Assembly: GCA_009659895.1 (NCBI GenBank)
Contig: PUXX01000062.1
Coordinates: 1 to 35,591 of the forward strand
DNA: 35,591 bases
From: Campylobacterota bacterium
Lineage (GTDB): Bacteria; Campylobacterota; Campylobacteria; Campylobacterales; Nitratiruptoraceae
Direction: 5' to 3'
Part shown: piece by piece, positions 1 through 8,614 of the stretch
How positions within the stretch are numbered: position 1 is the stretch's first letter
How the letters are laid out: each line of letters starts with the position of its first letter
Program-made: the position numbers and the translations under genes
Notes under the pieces: generated by a model
What the model was told of the DNA's origin: nothing
Databases searched by the model: none
The model's input: only the letters and a program-made list of their open reading frames with translations

Positions 1-1327
1 CTTTGAGTTTGTACGCAACCAGATCTTGGGTAAGCTCGGCCAATGTGGCTGCTTTCATGGTATAGGTGACCTTTTTGTTGTAGATAGCCTGTAAGATTTG
101 CTCTCTTTTTTTCAGCTCCTGGCTCTTTTGAGCTATTTTTTCACGAATGCTCTTGATCTGGGCCCGAAGGGTGTTGATGCTCTTTTCTAATTCCACTCTT
201 TTTTGGTGGATCTTGGGATACTCTTTTTTGAGTTGGGCTATCTCAAATCGGATCTTTTGGGCATAGATGTAGTTATAGAGTGGATACGCTAGAGCCAAAA
301 GGGCACTTATACCAGCTACCAGCAAGAGTCTGCCCGATGGGCGCTTTGAAAGCGGAGGAGGACGCTTGAAGAGGGTGAGATTGACATAAGGGATATTGCG
401 CTCTAATATATCCTCTCCACACAGAGCCATGAGATAGTGGAGTTCCTCGACGAAGGGCTCTTGGGTCTTGATGCCGTAATCGAAGTGAAGATCGAAAGCT
501 TTGTGCGCCAGGTAGGTCTGGGAATACTCCTCGATCCCTTTGATAAATCCAATCTCAGATCCTATGAAGATCTTGTCGATATGCTCGATCTCATTGGCAC
601 GTTTGATATAGATCAAGATATCGTTGATAAACATGAAGAGCTCGTTGAAGATCTCCATATAGTAGGGAAGTTCGTCTAGATCTGAGATCTTGAGCCCCTC
701 TTTTGAGAGTCTTTGCATCACGTCGTTGGCACTGACCTCTTTGCCTTTTTTCTCGGAGATGCGTTCTGCTATATACTCAAAGGAGTACTTGAGTGACTTG
801 GTGTAAAGGAGCGTGCCGTTTTGGTAGAGAGCTACGAAAGCGTCGCTTTTTTGGAAATAGATAAAGAAGTGGATCTCATCGTTGTCTAAGATGTCGTGAG
901 TATAAAGAGTCTTAAAGAGGGTGGGTGCTGGAAGAATGGCGTCGATGAAAGGGATCGTCTTGGTGAGTTCTTCGAAACTTTCTTGGATGATTTTGGCCTC
1001 TGAGATGAAGACGGCGAATTTTTGCTCCTTCTCGTGGGGCAGACTAGGGAGGAGTTCATAATCAAAAACATACTCGATCGCCTGATCTAGATCCAGCTCT
1101 TCGTAGATCCTCATCTCAAGGACGTCGTAGATATCCTCTTGCGGGATATTTTTACTCAAGGATATTGTAGTAAATATGAGATCTTTGGCACGTAAAAAGG
1201 AGAGATAGAAGTTCTTTTTACTAAATTTCAAAGGATAAAACCGTGCAAGTGACCTGTTTTCATATTTGAAATAGGTCTGGGCGTATGGATTAAGAGTTAT
1301 AATAGATTTGAATTTTTTCTCTTGCAT
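1..1327 (-). CDS. GspL/PilM-PilN-like membrane protein, C-terminus cut by window edge
   Basis: This open frame starts with ATG at 1327 and runs off the left edge without a stop; 442 codons are visible. The first ~320 residues are soluble and mixed alpha/beta, resembling the actin-like fold of GspL/PilM assembly proteins. One membrane helix follows (about residues 333-356, LLLVAGISALLALAYPLYNY), then a Lys/Glu-rich coiled coil (about 360-412), as in the PilN/GspL periplasmic part. The order cytoplasmic domain, single helix, coiled coil matches the bitopic GspL plan, but I see no signature motif. It lies 67 bases downstream of era, in the same direction, at the end of the argG operon. I recall a conserved membrane protein at this place in other Campylobacterota. 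A role in type II secretion or pilus assembly is inference. Confidence 0.6.
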   Translation of the reverse strand, partial: MQEKKFKSIITLNPYAQTYFKYENRSLARFYPLKFSKKNFYLSFLRAKDLIFTTISLSKNIPQEDIYDVLEMRIYEELDLDQAIEYVFDYELLPSLPHEKEQKFAVFISEAKIIQESFEELTKTIPFIDAILPAPTLFKTLYTHDILDNDEIHFFIYFQKSDAFVALYQNGTLLYTKSLKYSFEYIAERISEKKGKEVSANDVMQRLSKEGLKISDLDELPYYMEIFNELFMFINDILIYIKRANEIEHIDKIFIGSEIGFIKGIEEYSQTYLAHKAFDLHFDYGIKTQEPFVEELHYLMALCGEDILERNIPYVNLTLFKRPPPLSKRPSGRLLLVAGISALLALAYPLYNYIYAQKIRFEIAQLKKEYPKIHQKRVELEKSINTLRAQIKSIREKIAQKSQELKKREQILQAIYNKKVTYTMKAATLAELTQDLVAYKLK

Positions 1328-1393
1328 GAATTATCCGCTTTTTTTAATAAATTTTAACAAACGAAACTTAAAGAAATCCAAAAAAGGAGTAAT

Positions 1394-2278
1394 TTAGAAG
1401 ATATAGCCGATATTTTCCAGCTCTTTTTTGTTCTTGGTCCACCCTTTTTTGACGACGACGAAGAGCTCAAGATAGATCTTCTTTTGGCTAAACTGCTCCA
1501 AAAGTCGTCTAGCTTCTTTGCCGATGCGTTTGATAGTCTCACCGTTTTTGCCTATGATGATCCCTTTTTGGGAGGGTTTTTCGACGATGATCATGGCATA
1601 GACTTTGTCCATCGTGGGGCTCTCTTCGATCTTTTCGATCACCACGTCGCTCTCATAAGGGATCTCGTCGCTGACATTTTCAAAAATCGCCTCACGAATA
1701 AGCTCTTTGTAGATATCACGGATATTTTCGGTGGTAAGAAGCTCTGGATCGAAGTAGTAGGGGTGCTCTGGAAGGTATTTGACGATAGCGTCAAGCAGCT
1801 CCTCTTTTCCGATATTCTTTTTGACCGAAACCGGGACAAGCTCTAAGAATTTGTCCTGGTACTTTTGATATTCGGCTATCTTGGCCAGAAGCTTGGCATT
1901 GTCTACCATATCGATTTTGGTCAGTACGAGGATATGGGGTCGATCCTTGGCAAGTTCCAAGAACTTTTCATAATGTTTGATCGGATCGGTAACAGGAGCC
2001 AAAAAGAGAATGAGATCACAATCTCCTATGGCTTTGAGGGCCTCTTCGAGCATGAATTTGTTGAGCAGCCGCTCTTTTTCGTGGAGTCCTGGAGTATCGA
2101 TGAAGATGATCTGGGCGTTTTTGTGCATGACGATGGCATAGAGCCGTTTTCTTGTGGCCTGCTGCTTGTGGCTTACCATCGCGATTTTTTCTCCAAGTAG
2201 CCAGTTGAGCAGAGTGCTCTTACCGGCGTTTGGTCGTCCTATGAGAGCTACATAGCCGGCTTTAGTCTTCTCTTCCAT
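1394..2278 (-). CDS. era: GTPase Era, ribosome assembly
   Basis: Era binds the 3' end of 16S rRNA and acts as a GTP-dependent checkpoint in 30S maturation. The 294-residue product has G1 GRPNAGKS (residues 14-21), G3 DTPG (61-64) and G4 TKID (120-123). It ends in a KH RNA-binding domain whose GKNG loop lies near residue 245. Length and domain order are normal for the family. The ATG at 2278 is preceded by AAGGAT. Era lies 8 bases after hslU, and the upstream genes of this operon are joined by overlaps, so it is probably co-transcribed with the HslUV protease and L9. No anomaly was seen. Confidence 0.97.
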   Translation of the reverse strand: MEEKTKAGYVALIGRPNAGKSTLLNWLLGEKIAMVSHKQQATRKRLYAIVMHKNAQIIFIDTPGLHEKERLLNKFMLEEALKAIGDCDLILFLAPVTDPIKHYEKFLELAKDRPHILVLTKIDMVDNAKLLAKIAEYQKYQDKFLELVPVSVKKNIGKEELLDAIVKYLPEHPYYFDPELLTTENIRDIYKELIREAIFENVSDEIPYESDVVIEKIEESPTMDKVYAMIIVEKPSQKGIIIGKNGETIKRIGKEARRLLEQFSQKKIYLELFVVVKKGWTKNKKELENIGYIF

Positions 2279-2286
2279 CGATATCC

Positions 2287-3618
2287 TTACAAAATATATT
2301 TGGCCAGATCTTCGTTTTCGACAATTTGGCCAAGTTTCTCATCTACGAATCCTTTATCGATCACGACGGTCTGACCTTTGTACTCATCTGCATGGAAACT
2401 TAGATCTTCTAAAAGATTCTCGATGACGGTATGCAAGCGTCTGGCTCCAATATCTTCGATCTTTTGGTTGGCCTCATGGGCATATTTGGCGATGGCCCGA
2501 AGAGCCTCATCCTCAAATCGCAGATCCACACCTTCGACGCCGAGTAGGGCCTGATACTGTTTGATGAGGGAGTTTTTGGTGTTTTTGAGGATCTGATAGA
2601 GAGCCTCTTCGTCCAGGTTGTCCAGCTCTACTCGAAGAGGAAAGCGCCCTTGGAGCTCCGGGATCAGATCGCTAGGTTTGCTTAGATGAAAGGCACCAGC
2701 GGCGATGAAGAGGATATGATCGGTCTTGATAGGGCCCCATTTGGTGCTGACGGTGCTTCCTTCGACGATCGGGAGCAGATCTCGCTGGACTCCTTCTTTG
2801 CTTGGATCTTGTCTTCCTTGGGAGCTGCTAGATACCGCGATCTTGTCGATCTCGTCGATGAAGACAATTCCCTCTTCTTGCGCCTTTTTCAAAGCCTCCT
2901 GCTTGATAGCTTCCATATCCAGCAATTTCTCGCTAGCCTCATTTTTCAAAAGCTCCTTCGCCTCTTTGACGCTCACCTCTTTTTTGAGTTTCTCTTTGTT
3001 GAGTCCTAGGGTGAAGATCTTGGCGATCGACTCTTGGGCTTGTGCTAGCTCCGGGGGGAGGTTGGAGTCTTCCAGGCTGATGCTGTTTTTGGGTAGTTCG
3101 ATCTCTATTTTGAGATGGTCGAGGTCCCCATTGAGAAGCTTTTGCCTCATCTTCGCAAAGCTCTTTTCATATTCTGCCTTCTTTTCGGGAGTGGCCATCT
3201 TGGGTAGGGGAGGGAGGATCTTTTGGAGGATCTTTTTGATCACATACTCTTCTATATCCTCTTTCATACGCTCTTTGTGGATCTCCTTGACCAGGACCAA
3301 GGCGTTGGCCACAAGGTCACGCACCATCGACTCTACGTCACGTCCCACAAATCCCACTTCGGTATACTTGCTAGCCTCGACCTTGACGAAGGGCAGATCC
3401 AAACTTTTTGCCAATCTTCTGGCGATCTCCGTCTTTCCCACGCCGGTGCTTCCGATCATCAAAATATTCTTGGGCGTGATCTCGTCTTGGAGATCTTTTG
3501 GCAGCTTCATCCTGCGGTATCTGTTGCGCAAGGCGATAGCGATCACCTTCTTGGCCTCTTTTTGGCCGATGATATATTCGTCGAGATAGGTGACGATCTG
3601 TTTTGGAGTAAGATCCAT
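2287..3618 (-). CDS. hslU: HslU, ATPase subunit of the HslUV protease
   Basis: HslU is the AAA+ unfoldase that feeds proteins to the HslV peptidase in the cytoplasm. The product has the family N-terminus (LTPKQIVxYLDEYIIGQ), Walker A GSTGVGKT near residue 57, the pore-loop region after KYTEVGFVGRDVESM, a long I-domain insert (about 110-240), Walker B VFIDEID and the sensor region LQGRFPLRVEL. I chose the ATG at 3618 rather than the TTG one codon upstream. It forms a TGATG overlap with the hslV stop and gives 443 residues, the length I recall for E. coli HslU. The overlap points to translational coupling and balanced subunit synthesis. Confidence 0.97.
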   Translation of the reverse strand: MDLTPKQIVTYLDEYIIGQKEAKKVIAIALRNRYRRMKLPKDLQDEITPKNILMIGSTGVGKTEIARRLAKSLDLPFVKVEASKYTEVGFVGRDVESMVRDLVANALVLVKEIHKERMKEDIEEYVIKKILQKILPPLPKMATPEKKAEYEKSFAKMRQKLLNGDLDHLKIEIELPKNSISLEDSNLPPELAQAQESIAKIFTLGLNKEKLKKEVSVKEAKELLKNEASEKLLDMEAIKQEALKKAQEEGIVFIDEIDKIAVSSSSQGRQDPSKEGVQRDLLPIVEGSTVSTKWGPIKTDHILFIAAGAFHLSKPSDLIPELQGRFPLRVELDNLDEEALYQILKNTKNSLIKQYQALLGVEGVDLRFEDEALRAIAKYAHEANQKIEDIGARRLHTVIENLLEDLSFHADEYKGQTVVIDKGFVDEKLGQIVENEDLAKYIL

Positions 3619-4154
3619 CAATCCTCCAGTGTCAGTAGTTTGATATTGGTATTGGTATAGATACAGAGCTCTCCAGCGATCCTCAAGGACTCCTCCACCA
3701 GCTCTCTTGGTGCTAGATCGCTGTGTTTGTCTAGGGCTCTTGCGGCAGATAGGGCGAAATTGCCCCCGCTGCCAATCGCAGCTATCTTGCCATCTTCTGG
3801 CTCTACCACGTCTCCGTTACCGGAGAGAATGAAGATATTTTTGGTATTGAGGACGATCATCATAGCTTCTAGACGGCGCAGATAGCGATCCTTGCGCCAC
3901 TCTTTGGAAAATTCAATGACACTTTTGAGCAGATCCGCTTTTTTGTTCTCCAAAATCTTCTCAAACATATCAAAGAGATTGAATGCATCAGCGGTACTGC
4001 CCGCAAACCCGGCTAGGACCTTGCCTCCGTGGAGCGTGCGGATCTTGGTGGCATTGCCTTTGAGTACCGTATTGCCAAAGGTTACCTGTCCATCACCACC
4101 TATTACCGCGACGCCGTCACCTCTGTAGCCAAGTATCGTGGTGGCTTCAAACAT
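3618..4154 (-). CDS. hslV: HslV, peptidase subunit of the HslUV protease
   Basis: HslV is the proteasome-beta-like threonine peptidase of the HslUV complex. The product begins [12 protein letters not shown]. The catalytic nucleophile should be Thr5, exposed after removal of the short MFEA propeptide, which is longer than the single Met of the E. coli enzyme. The conserved [10 protein letters not shown] and [13 protein letters not shown] motifs follow. I prefer the ATG at 4154 over the GTG just upstream because it makes a TGATG overlap with the rplI stop. Family length (178 residues) and its place directly before hslU confirm the call. Confidence 0.97.
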   Translation of the reverse strand: MFEATTILGYRGDGVAVIGGDGQVTFGNTVLKGNATKIRTLHGGKVLAGFAGSTADAFNLFDMFEKILENKKADLLKSVIEFSKEWRKDRYLRRLEAMMIVLNTKNIFILSGNGDVVEPEDGKIAAIGSGGNFALSAARALDKHSDLAPRELVEESLRIAGELCIYTNTNIKLLTLED

Positions 4155-4600
4155 CACTCCGCCTCGACGACAAGGTCTAGCTTGGCATGGATACCGTGGC
4201 CTAGTTTGATGTCGATGTCGAACTCACCTGTTTGCTTGATGGGCGGGTGGATGTCGATATGTTTTTTGTCGATCTCGATGCCAAACTCTTTTTTAAGAGC
4301 CTCGGCTACCTCTTTGTTGGTGATGGCACCAAAGAGGGCTCCATTGGCGCCCGCTTTGTGGCGGATGACCAGCTTGATCGACTCGATTTTCTCCTTGAGC
4401 TTTGTAAGCTCCTCGATCTCCTTGGCTTCCTTCGCGGCACGCTGCTGCTGCTCCTTCTGCCATGCTTCGATCACCTCCGGGGTGGCAAGCTTGGCGAATC
4501 CTTTGGCGATGAGGAAGTTCTTGCCATAGCCGTCCTTGACCTCTTTGACTTCACCCGCTTTTCCTAAATTTGGGACATCTTTGATAAGTAATACTTTCAT
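4154..4600 (-). CDS. rplI: 50S ribosomal protein L9
   Basis: L9 binds 23S rRNA near the base of the L1 stalk. The N-terminal domain shows the family signature [21 protein letters not shown] and [14 protein letters not shown] long charged helix (about residues 48-75) links it to the C-terminal domain, which contains [19 protein letters not shown] and ends near [11 protein letters not shown]. The 148 residues fit the family. The start codon overlaps the argG stop (ATGA) and the stop overlaps the hslV start (TGATG), so it is translationally coupled on both sides. Confidence 0.97.
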   Translation of the reverse strand: MKVLLIKDVPNLGKAGEVKEVKDGYGKNFLIAKGFAKLATPEVIEAWQKEQQQRAAKEAKEIEELTKLKEKIESIKLVIRHKAGANGALFGAITNKEVAEALKKEFGIEIDKKHIDIHPPIKQTGEFDIDIKLGHGIHAKLDLVVEAE

Positions 4601-5820
4601 TTTCTCTCCTTTTTTCGTACATGGCCTTCGATGATGAATCGAAGGGCATTGAGCTTGATGAATCCTTCAGCGTCTTTTTGGTTGTAGACCTCATCCTCTT
4701 CAAAGGTGCTAAACTCCGGAGCGAAGAGGCTGTTGGGCGATTTTCGTCCCACGACGAAGACGTTGCCCTTGTGGAGCTTGAGCCGCACGGTACCATTTAC
4801 GTTTTCTTGGGTCTTGTCGATGGCGGCTTGGAGCATCTGGCGCTCGGGGCTGAACCAAAAGCCGTTGTAGATGAGCTCGGCATATTTTGGCATGAGCTTG
4901 TCCTTTTCATGGGCCTCTTCGCGATCAAGGGTGATGGACTCGATAGCCCTGTGGGCCTTGAGCAAGATGGTGCCTCCCGGAGTCTCGTAGCAGCCTCTGC
5001 TCTTCATCCCTACGAATCGATTTTCGACGATATCGACCCGTCCGATCCCGTGGCGGTTGCCATATTCGTTGAGTTTGGCCAAAAGCGTGGCAGGACTCAT
5101 GGGATCGCCATTGATCGCTACCGGATCTCCTTTTTCAAAATCGATAGTGATATATTCAGGCTCGTCGGGAGCTTGGGCTATGGAGTTGGTCCAGCGCCAC
5201 ATATCCTCTTCGGGCTCCGCCCACGGATCTTCCAAGATACCGCCCTCATAGGAGATATGGAGCAGGTTGGCGTCCATGGAGTAGGGGCTCTTTTTGCCGT
5301 GTTTTTCGATAGGGATGCCATGCTCCTCGGCAAACTTGAGGAGCTTCTCCCTGGAGTTGAGATCCCACTCCCGCCACGGCGCTATTACTTTGATGTCGGG
5401 ATTGAGGGCCAAGTAGGCGATCTCAAATCGCACCTGGTCGTTTCCTTTGCCCGTGGCACCGTGGGCTACCGCGTCTGCTCCCACGGCCCTGGCGATCTCT
5501 ATCTGGCGCTTGGCGATGAGGGGTCTGGCGATGGAGGTGCCTAGCAGATACTCCCCCTCATAGATAGTGTTGGCTCTAAACATAGGCAAAACGTAGTCGC
5601 GTACGAACTCCTCTTTGAGATCTTCGATGAAGATGTTTTCGGGCTTGATACCGAGCTTGAGAGCTTTTTCGCGGGCTGGTTCGACCTCTTCGCCCTGACC
5701 GATATCGGCGGTAAATGTGACCACTTCGCACTCATAAGTTTCCTGGAGCCATTTGAGGATGACGGAAGTATCGAGTCCGCCGCTGTAGGCCAGGACCACT
5801 TTGTTCACTTTCTTAGCCAT
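4597..5820 (-). CDS. argG: Argininosuccinate synthase
   Basis: ArgG joins citrulline and aspartate using ATP, the penultimate step of arginine synthesis. The ATP-pyrophosphatase P-loop AYSGGLDTS is at residues 11-19, with [14 protein letters not shown] further on and the family segments [17 protein letters not shown] and ETPGGTIL. The 407-residue length is normal. It is the first gene of a minus-strand operon with rplI, hslV, hslU and era, overlapping rplI by 4 bases. The start has an AAGGGAG ribosome binding site just upstream (about 5824-5830). Joining an amino-acid biosynthesis gene to L9 and HslUV is odd functionally, but I recall the same order in Campylobacter. Confidence 0.97.
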   Translation of the reverse strand: MAKKVNKVVLAYSGGLDTSVILKWLQETYECEVVTFTADIGQGEEVEPAREKALKLGIKPENIFIEDLKEEFVRDYVLPMFRANTIYEGEYLLGTSIARPLIAKRQIEIARAVGADAVAHGATGKGNDQVRFEIAYLALNPDIKVIAPWREWDLNSREKLLKFAEEHGIPIEKHGKKSPYSMDANLLHISYEGGILEDPWAEPEEDMWRWTNSIAQAPDEPEYITIDFEKGDPVAINGDPMSPATLLAKLNEYGNRHGIGRVDIVENRFVGMKSRGCYETPGGTILLKAHRAIESITLDREEAHEKDKLMPKYAELIYNGFWFSPERQMLQAAIDKTQENVNGTVRLKLHKGNVFVVGRKSPNSLFAPEFSTFEEDEVYNQKDAEGFIKLNALRFIIEGHVRKKERK

Positions 5821-5840
5821 TTACTCCCTTTATGAAATTT

Positions 5841-5876
5841 TTTATAATTTTAGCCAAAAAATCTTTATGATAAAAT
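5841..5876. promoter_or_regulatory. Divergent promoters for argG (minus) and rsmD (plus)
   Basis: The 75-base gap between argG and rsmD is AT-rich. On the plus strand TATGATAAAAT (5866-5876) is a good Campylobacterota -10 element, followed by AAGGAG before the rsmD ATG. On the minus strand a TATAAA-like -10 within 5841-5850 lies about 22 bases before argG. No clear -35 boxes are visible. The nearly identical TATGATAAAAT occurs before dksA. Confidence 0.5.
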
Positions 5877-5895
5877 TGAGCCAACAAGGAGATCT

Positions 5896-6477
5896 ATGAA
5901 AAAAGAGCTATCGACTAGGATTATTGGCGGGAGATTTCGAGGCAAGAAGCTGAGACTCCCTTCCAAACAGACCACCAGAAGCTCCAAAAGTATCCTCAAG
6001 GAGGCTCTTTTTAATATCTTGCAGTTTGATATTGTTGACAAGAACTTCGTAGAGGTCTTTGGTGGGAGCGGGAGTGTGGGGCTGGAGGCTCTAAGCAGAG
6101 GCGCGAAGAGGGTCTACTTTATAGAAAAGGACAAGGATTCATACCAGATTTTACGAAAGAATGTGGAGTCTTGCGACCAGGATGCCTGCGTGGTCCGCTA
6201 TGGAGACGCTTTTGATCTGATTTGGGATGTGGTAGAAGATCTAAAAAGAGCGAAAGAGAAAGCCTACTTCTACTTCGATCCGCCCTTTTCCATTCGAGAA
6301 GGGTATGAAGATATTTACGATAAAGTGGCTTTGACGATCAAAAAGCTTCCCAAAGAGGTGGTCGAGGCGGTGATCATAGAGCACATGAGCTCATATGATT
6401 TTGGCAAGGAGCTGGGTCCTTTCAAGCTCTTTAAAAAGCGAAAATATGGCAAAAGCACCCTAAGTTTTTATCGATGA
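5896..6477 (+). CDS. rsmD: RsmD-type 16S rRNA (guanine-N2)-methyltransferase
   Basis: RsmD methylates G966 (E. coli numbering) of 16S rRNA. The 193-residue protein begins with the family segment STRIIGGRFRGKKLRLP. It then has the SAM-binding loop EVFGGSGSVGLEALSRGA (about 53-70) and the catalytic DPPF at 128-131. Length and motif spacing match RsmD. The only variation is VFGGSGS in place of the usual LFAGSGA. The ATG follows AAGGAG by 4 bases, and the stop overlaps the next gene by ATGA, so rsmD heads a small plus-strand operon. Confidence 0.9.
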   Translation: MKKELSTRIIGGRFRGKKLRLPSKQTTRSSKSILKEALFNILQFDIVDKNFVEVFGGSGSVGLEALSRGAKRVYFIEKDKDSYQILRKNVESCDQDACVVRYGDAFDLIWDVVEDLKRAKEKAYFYFDPPFSIREGYEDIYDKVALTIKKLPKEVVEAVIIEHMSSYDFGKELGPFKLFKKRKYGKSTLSFYR

Positions 6478-7277
6478 AGAAGCCCTATATCTCCATAGCT
6501 ATCTTGATCGGGATCGTCCTGCTGAGCTTTTTGGGAGGCTATTTTTATCAGGTCTCCCCCTATTTGCTGGACAAAAACGCCATCTTGCTTCCCCCTTCGC
6601 TTGAGCATCCCTTCGGTACCGATCGCCTTGGCAGAGATCTGCTAGCTAGGGTGATCGAAGGGGGAAAGAGCTCTTTGATTATAGGGGTAGGAAGCGCTAT
6701 GATTGCTAGTTTTATTGGATTGGTAGCTGGTGTGAGCGCTGGTTTTTTTCGTGGTTGGGTTGACAAGATCTTCGTGGTAGTGGTCGATCTTTTTTTGACC
6801 TTTCCTACTTTTTTCTTGCTCCTGGCTTTGGTGAGCTATATACCCGCCTCTTCGCTGGTACTCATTATTGTCATCTCCTTGACTGGATGGATGGGGACGG
6901 CCAGGATGATACGGAGCGAATCTTTTGCCATAGCCAAAAAGCCCTTTGTTAAGATCTTGCAGATCGCCAAAGTACCTTCATATAAAATCATATTAAAATA
7001 TTTCACCCCCCTTATTGCCCCTATCTTTTTTATATCCTTTACCTTCGCTGTGGGTGGAGCGATTTTGGCAGAATCAGGGCTGAGTTTCCTGGGGCTTGGG
7101 GTGTTGCCGCCTCAGATGAGCTGGGGATCGATTCTTAGTGAAGGAAAAGAGGTGATCGATATAGCCTGGTGGGTCAGTTTTTTCCCTGGTCTTATGATCT
7201 TTTTGGTAACATTTAGTCTCATCAATATCAGTGACTATCTCCAAAAAATCACCAACAAGAAAGAGAAGATGCTATGA
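6474..7277 (+). CDS. ABC transporter permease, DppC/OppC family
   Basis: This is the inner-membrane permease of a peptide/nickel-type ABC importer. The 267 residues show an N-terminal membrane helix, the DppC-family segment HPFGTDRLGRDLLARVIEGGKSSL, about five further hydrophobic helices, and the EAA-loop region ESFAIAKKPFVKILQIAKVP that contacts the ATPase. The C-terminal motif AESGLSFLGLGVLPPQMSWG is diagnostic of this subfamily. It overlaps rsmD and the next small gene by ATGA. No DppB partner, ATPase or substrate-binding protein lies in the window, so its partners must be elsewhere. The substrate (peptide, nickel or other) cannot be read from the permease. Confidence 0.88.
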   Translation: MKKPYISIAILIGIVLLSFLGGYFYQVSPYLLDKNAILLPPSLEHPFGTDRLGRDLLARVIEGGKSSLIIGVGSAMIASFIGLVAGVSAGFFRGWVDKIFVVVVDLFLTFPTFFLLLALVSYIPASSLVLIIVISLTGWMGTARMIRSESFAIAKKPFVKILQIAKVPSYKIILKYFTPLIAPIFFISFTFAVGGAILAESGLSFLGLGVLPPQMSWGSILSEGKEVIDIAWWVSFFPGLMIFLVTFSLINISDYLQKITNKKEKML

Positions 7278-7516
7278 GTTTTTTAGAGAGTCTCAATGTC
7301 CACGCCAAACTCAAAAGAAAGATCGAGGAGGCCCTGGAGAAGAGGGTGGAGGCCAGGGTCAAGGCACGCTTGGCTCAGCATAAGCTCAAACCAGAAGATT
7401 TTGACGAAGAGGAGCTCGCCATTATCTACGAAGATGAGCGTATCAAGCTCATAGACGATCTCAAAGCCAAAGGGCTCTTGGCGCTTTTAGCGGCTCTTGG
7501 TATTTCACTTTTTTAA
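7274..7516 (+). CDS. Small helical protein of unknown function
   Basis: An 80-residue protein I do not recognise. It is very rich in Glu, Lys and Arg (about residues 14-60, with KIEEALEKRVEARVKARL), so largely helical and possibly coiled coil, and ends in a short hydrophobic stretch LLALLAALGISLF (about 68-80) that could touch a membrane. It starts in an ATGA overlap with the ABC permease gene and is followed by another small membrane protein, so the three genes should be co-translated. Coupling supports a real gene; the function is unknown. Confidence 0.7.
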   Translation: MSFLESLNVHAKLKRKIEEALEKRVEARVKARLAQHKLKPEDFDEEELAIIYEDERIKLIDDLKAKGLLALLAALGISLF

Positions 7517-7526
7517 GGACCAAGAT

Positions 7527-7883
7527 ATGTTCCGACAGATCAAATCCGCAATTATTTGGGCCTATATCTACAAATTTCGCAAAAGCCTGGCCAAGGTGTT
7601 GATCGTGCTCTTTTTTATCGGGGTGATGCTCTTTTTGTACGAAGATGTGGTAGAGTATCTCAAGATCACCAACCGCTTGGATCTTTTGCCATTTGTTATC
7701 GCTATGAAATGGATTCTCATTTTTGGAGCGATTGTCTATGGGGTCTATCTTTTTTTGTGGACGAAAGAGGCCCCAAAAGAGTCCAAGGAGTCTCAAAAGA
7801 GCTCACCCCCTCCCAAAAAACCTACGAAAAAGGAGATCTCCCGGCTCGCTGAGGAGATCATCAAGAAAAAATCACTTCGCTAA
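7527..7883 (+). CDS. Small membrane protein of unknown function
   Basis: A 118-residue protein I do not recognise. The ATG at 7527 is preferred because AAGGA lies 7 bases before it; an in-frame TTG 30 bases upstream has no ribosome binding site. Two membrane helices are visible (about 21-40, LAKVLIVLFFIGVMLFLY, and about 62-85, IAMKWILIFGAIVYGVYLFLW). A cytoplasmic Lys/Pro/Ser-rich tail (KESKESQKSSPPPKKPTKKE) follows, with a basic helix at the end. It is 10 bases downstream of the previous small gene and converges on kdsB with a 12-base overlap. Confidence 0.72.
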   Translation: MFRQIKSAIIWAYIYKFRKSLAKVLIVLFFIGVMLFLYEDVVEYLKITNRLDLLPFVIAMKWILIFGAIVYGVYLFLWTKEAPKESKESQKSSPPPKKPTKKEISRLAEEIIKKKSLR

Positions 7884-8570
7884 AGCTCTTTTGAGATCTT
7901 GGGGTGTATCGATGCCAAAGCTCTTGGACTCTACCTTGGCCATGGCGATATCGTAGCCATGCCAGAGGGCTCGAAGCTGCTCTAGTCCCTCGATCTGCTC
8001 CAGTGGGGCTGGCTCTAGCGCGCAGAAACGCTCCAGCATCTTCTTGGTATAGCCGTAGAGCCCTAGGTGGATCTTGAGCGTATCATAAGAAGATCTAGGA
8101 TAGGGGATAAGACTCCTGGAAAAATAAAGAGCATAATTTGCAGCATCGGTAACCACCTTGACGCTGTTGGGATCGTCGCCTAAAGAGAGAGGGACCTCTT
8201 TGTAGAGAGAGCAGATCATCGCCTCTGGGTGATTTTTGGTGTGCTCTTTGAGTCTTTGGATCGTCTTGGGCTCGATAAAGGGTTCGTCTCCCTGGACATT
8301 GAGGATGATCTCATCCTGATCTATGCCCAAGATCGTCGCCGCTTCGTTGATACGGTCGGTACCGCTTTTGTGGGCCTTGGATGTCATGACCGCTCGAAAT
8401 CCATACTCCCTGGCCGCTTCTGCGATCTCCTGGGCATCCGTGGCTATGACCACCTCGTCCACCTCCTTGGCCCTTTGGGCTACGTGGATGACCATGGGGA
8501 CTCCATCGATGGGGTAGAGGGCCTTTTTGGGAAATCTCGTAGACGCTAGGCGGGCGGGTATGATGATCAT
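7872..8570 (-). CDS. kdsB: CMP-KDO synthetase
   Basis: KdsB activates 3-deoxy-manno-octulosonate with CTP for lipopolysaccharide core synthesis in the cytoplasm. The product begins MIIIPARLASTRFPKKAL, the nucleotide-binding start of the family, and contains SGTDRINEA, ILNVQGDEPFIEP, LGLYGYTKKML and LEQIEGLEQLRAL, all typical of KdsB. I chose the second ATG (8570). AAAAGG lies 6 bases before it but directly abuts the ATG at 8576, and homologues begin at MIII. The gene shows that the organism makes LPS. It converges with the small membrane protein gene. Confidence 0.95.
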   Translation of the reverse strand: MIIIPARLASTRFPKKALYPIDGVPMVIHVAQRAKEVDEVVIATDAQEIAEAAREYGFRAVMTSKAHKSGTDRINEAATILGIDQDEIILNVQGDEPFIEPKTIQRLKEHTKNHPEAMICSLYKEVPLSLGDDPNSVKVVTDAANYALYFSRSLIPYPRSSYDTLKIHLGLYGYTKKMLERFCALEPAPLEQIEGLEQLRALWHGYDIAMAKVESKSFGIDTPQDLKRALAK

Positions 8571-8588
8571 ACTCATCCTTTTTTTGGG

Positions 8589-8598
8589 TAAAATTATA
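8589..8598. promoter_or_regulatory. Back-to-back -10 boxes for kdsB and trmN6
   Basis: The kdsB-trmN6 gap is only about 44 bases, so both promoters must share it. TATAAT on the minus strand (8593-8598) and TAAAAT on the plus strand (8589-8594) overlap. Transcription in the two directions may therefore be mutually exclusive. This is read from sequence only. Confidence 0.4.
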
Positions 8599-8614
8599 GC
8601 AAATAAAGGAGGCG

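Noticed and set aside
2726-3589. A 287-codon open frame on the plus strand opposite hslU.
   Set aside because: It is Ser/Leu-rich, has no motifs, and lies wholly antisense to a clear hslU gene; it is a by-product of codon usage.
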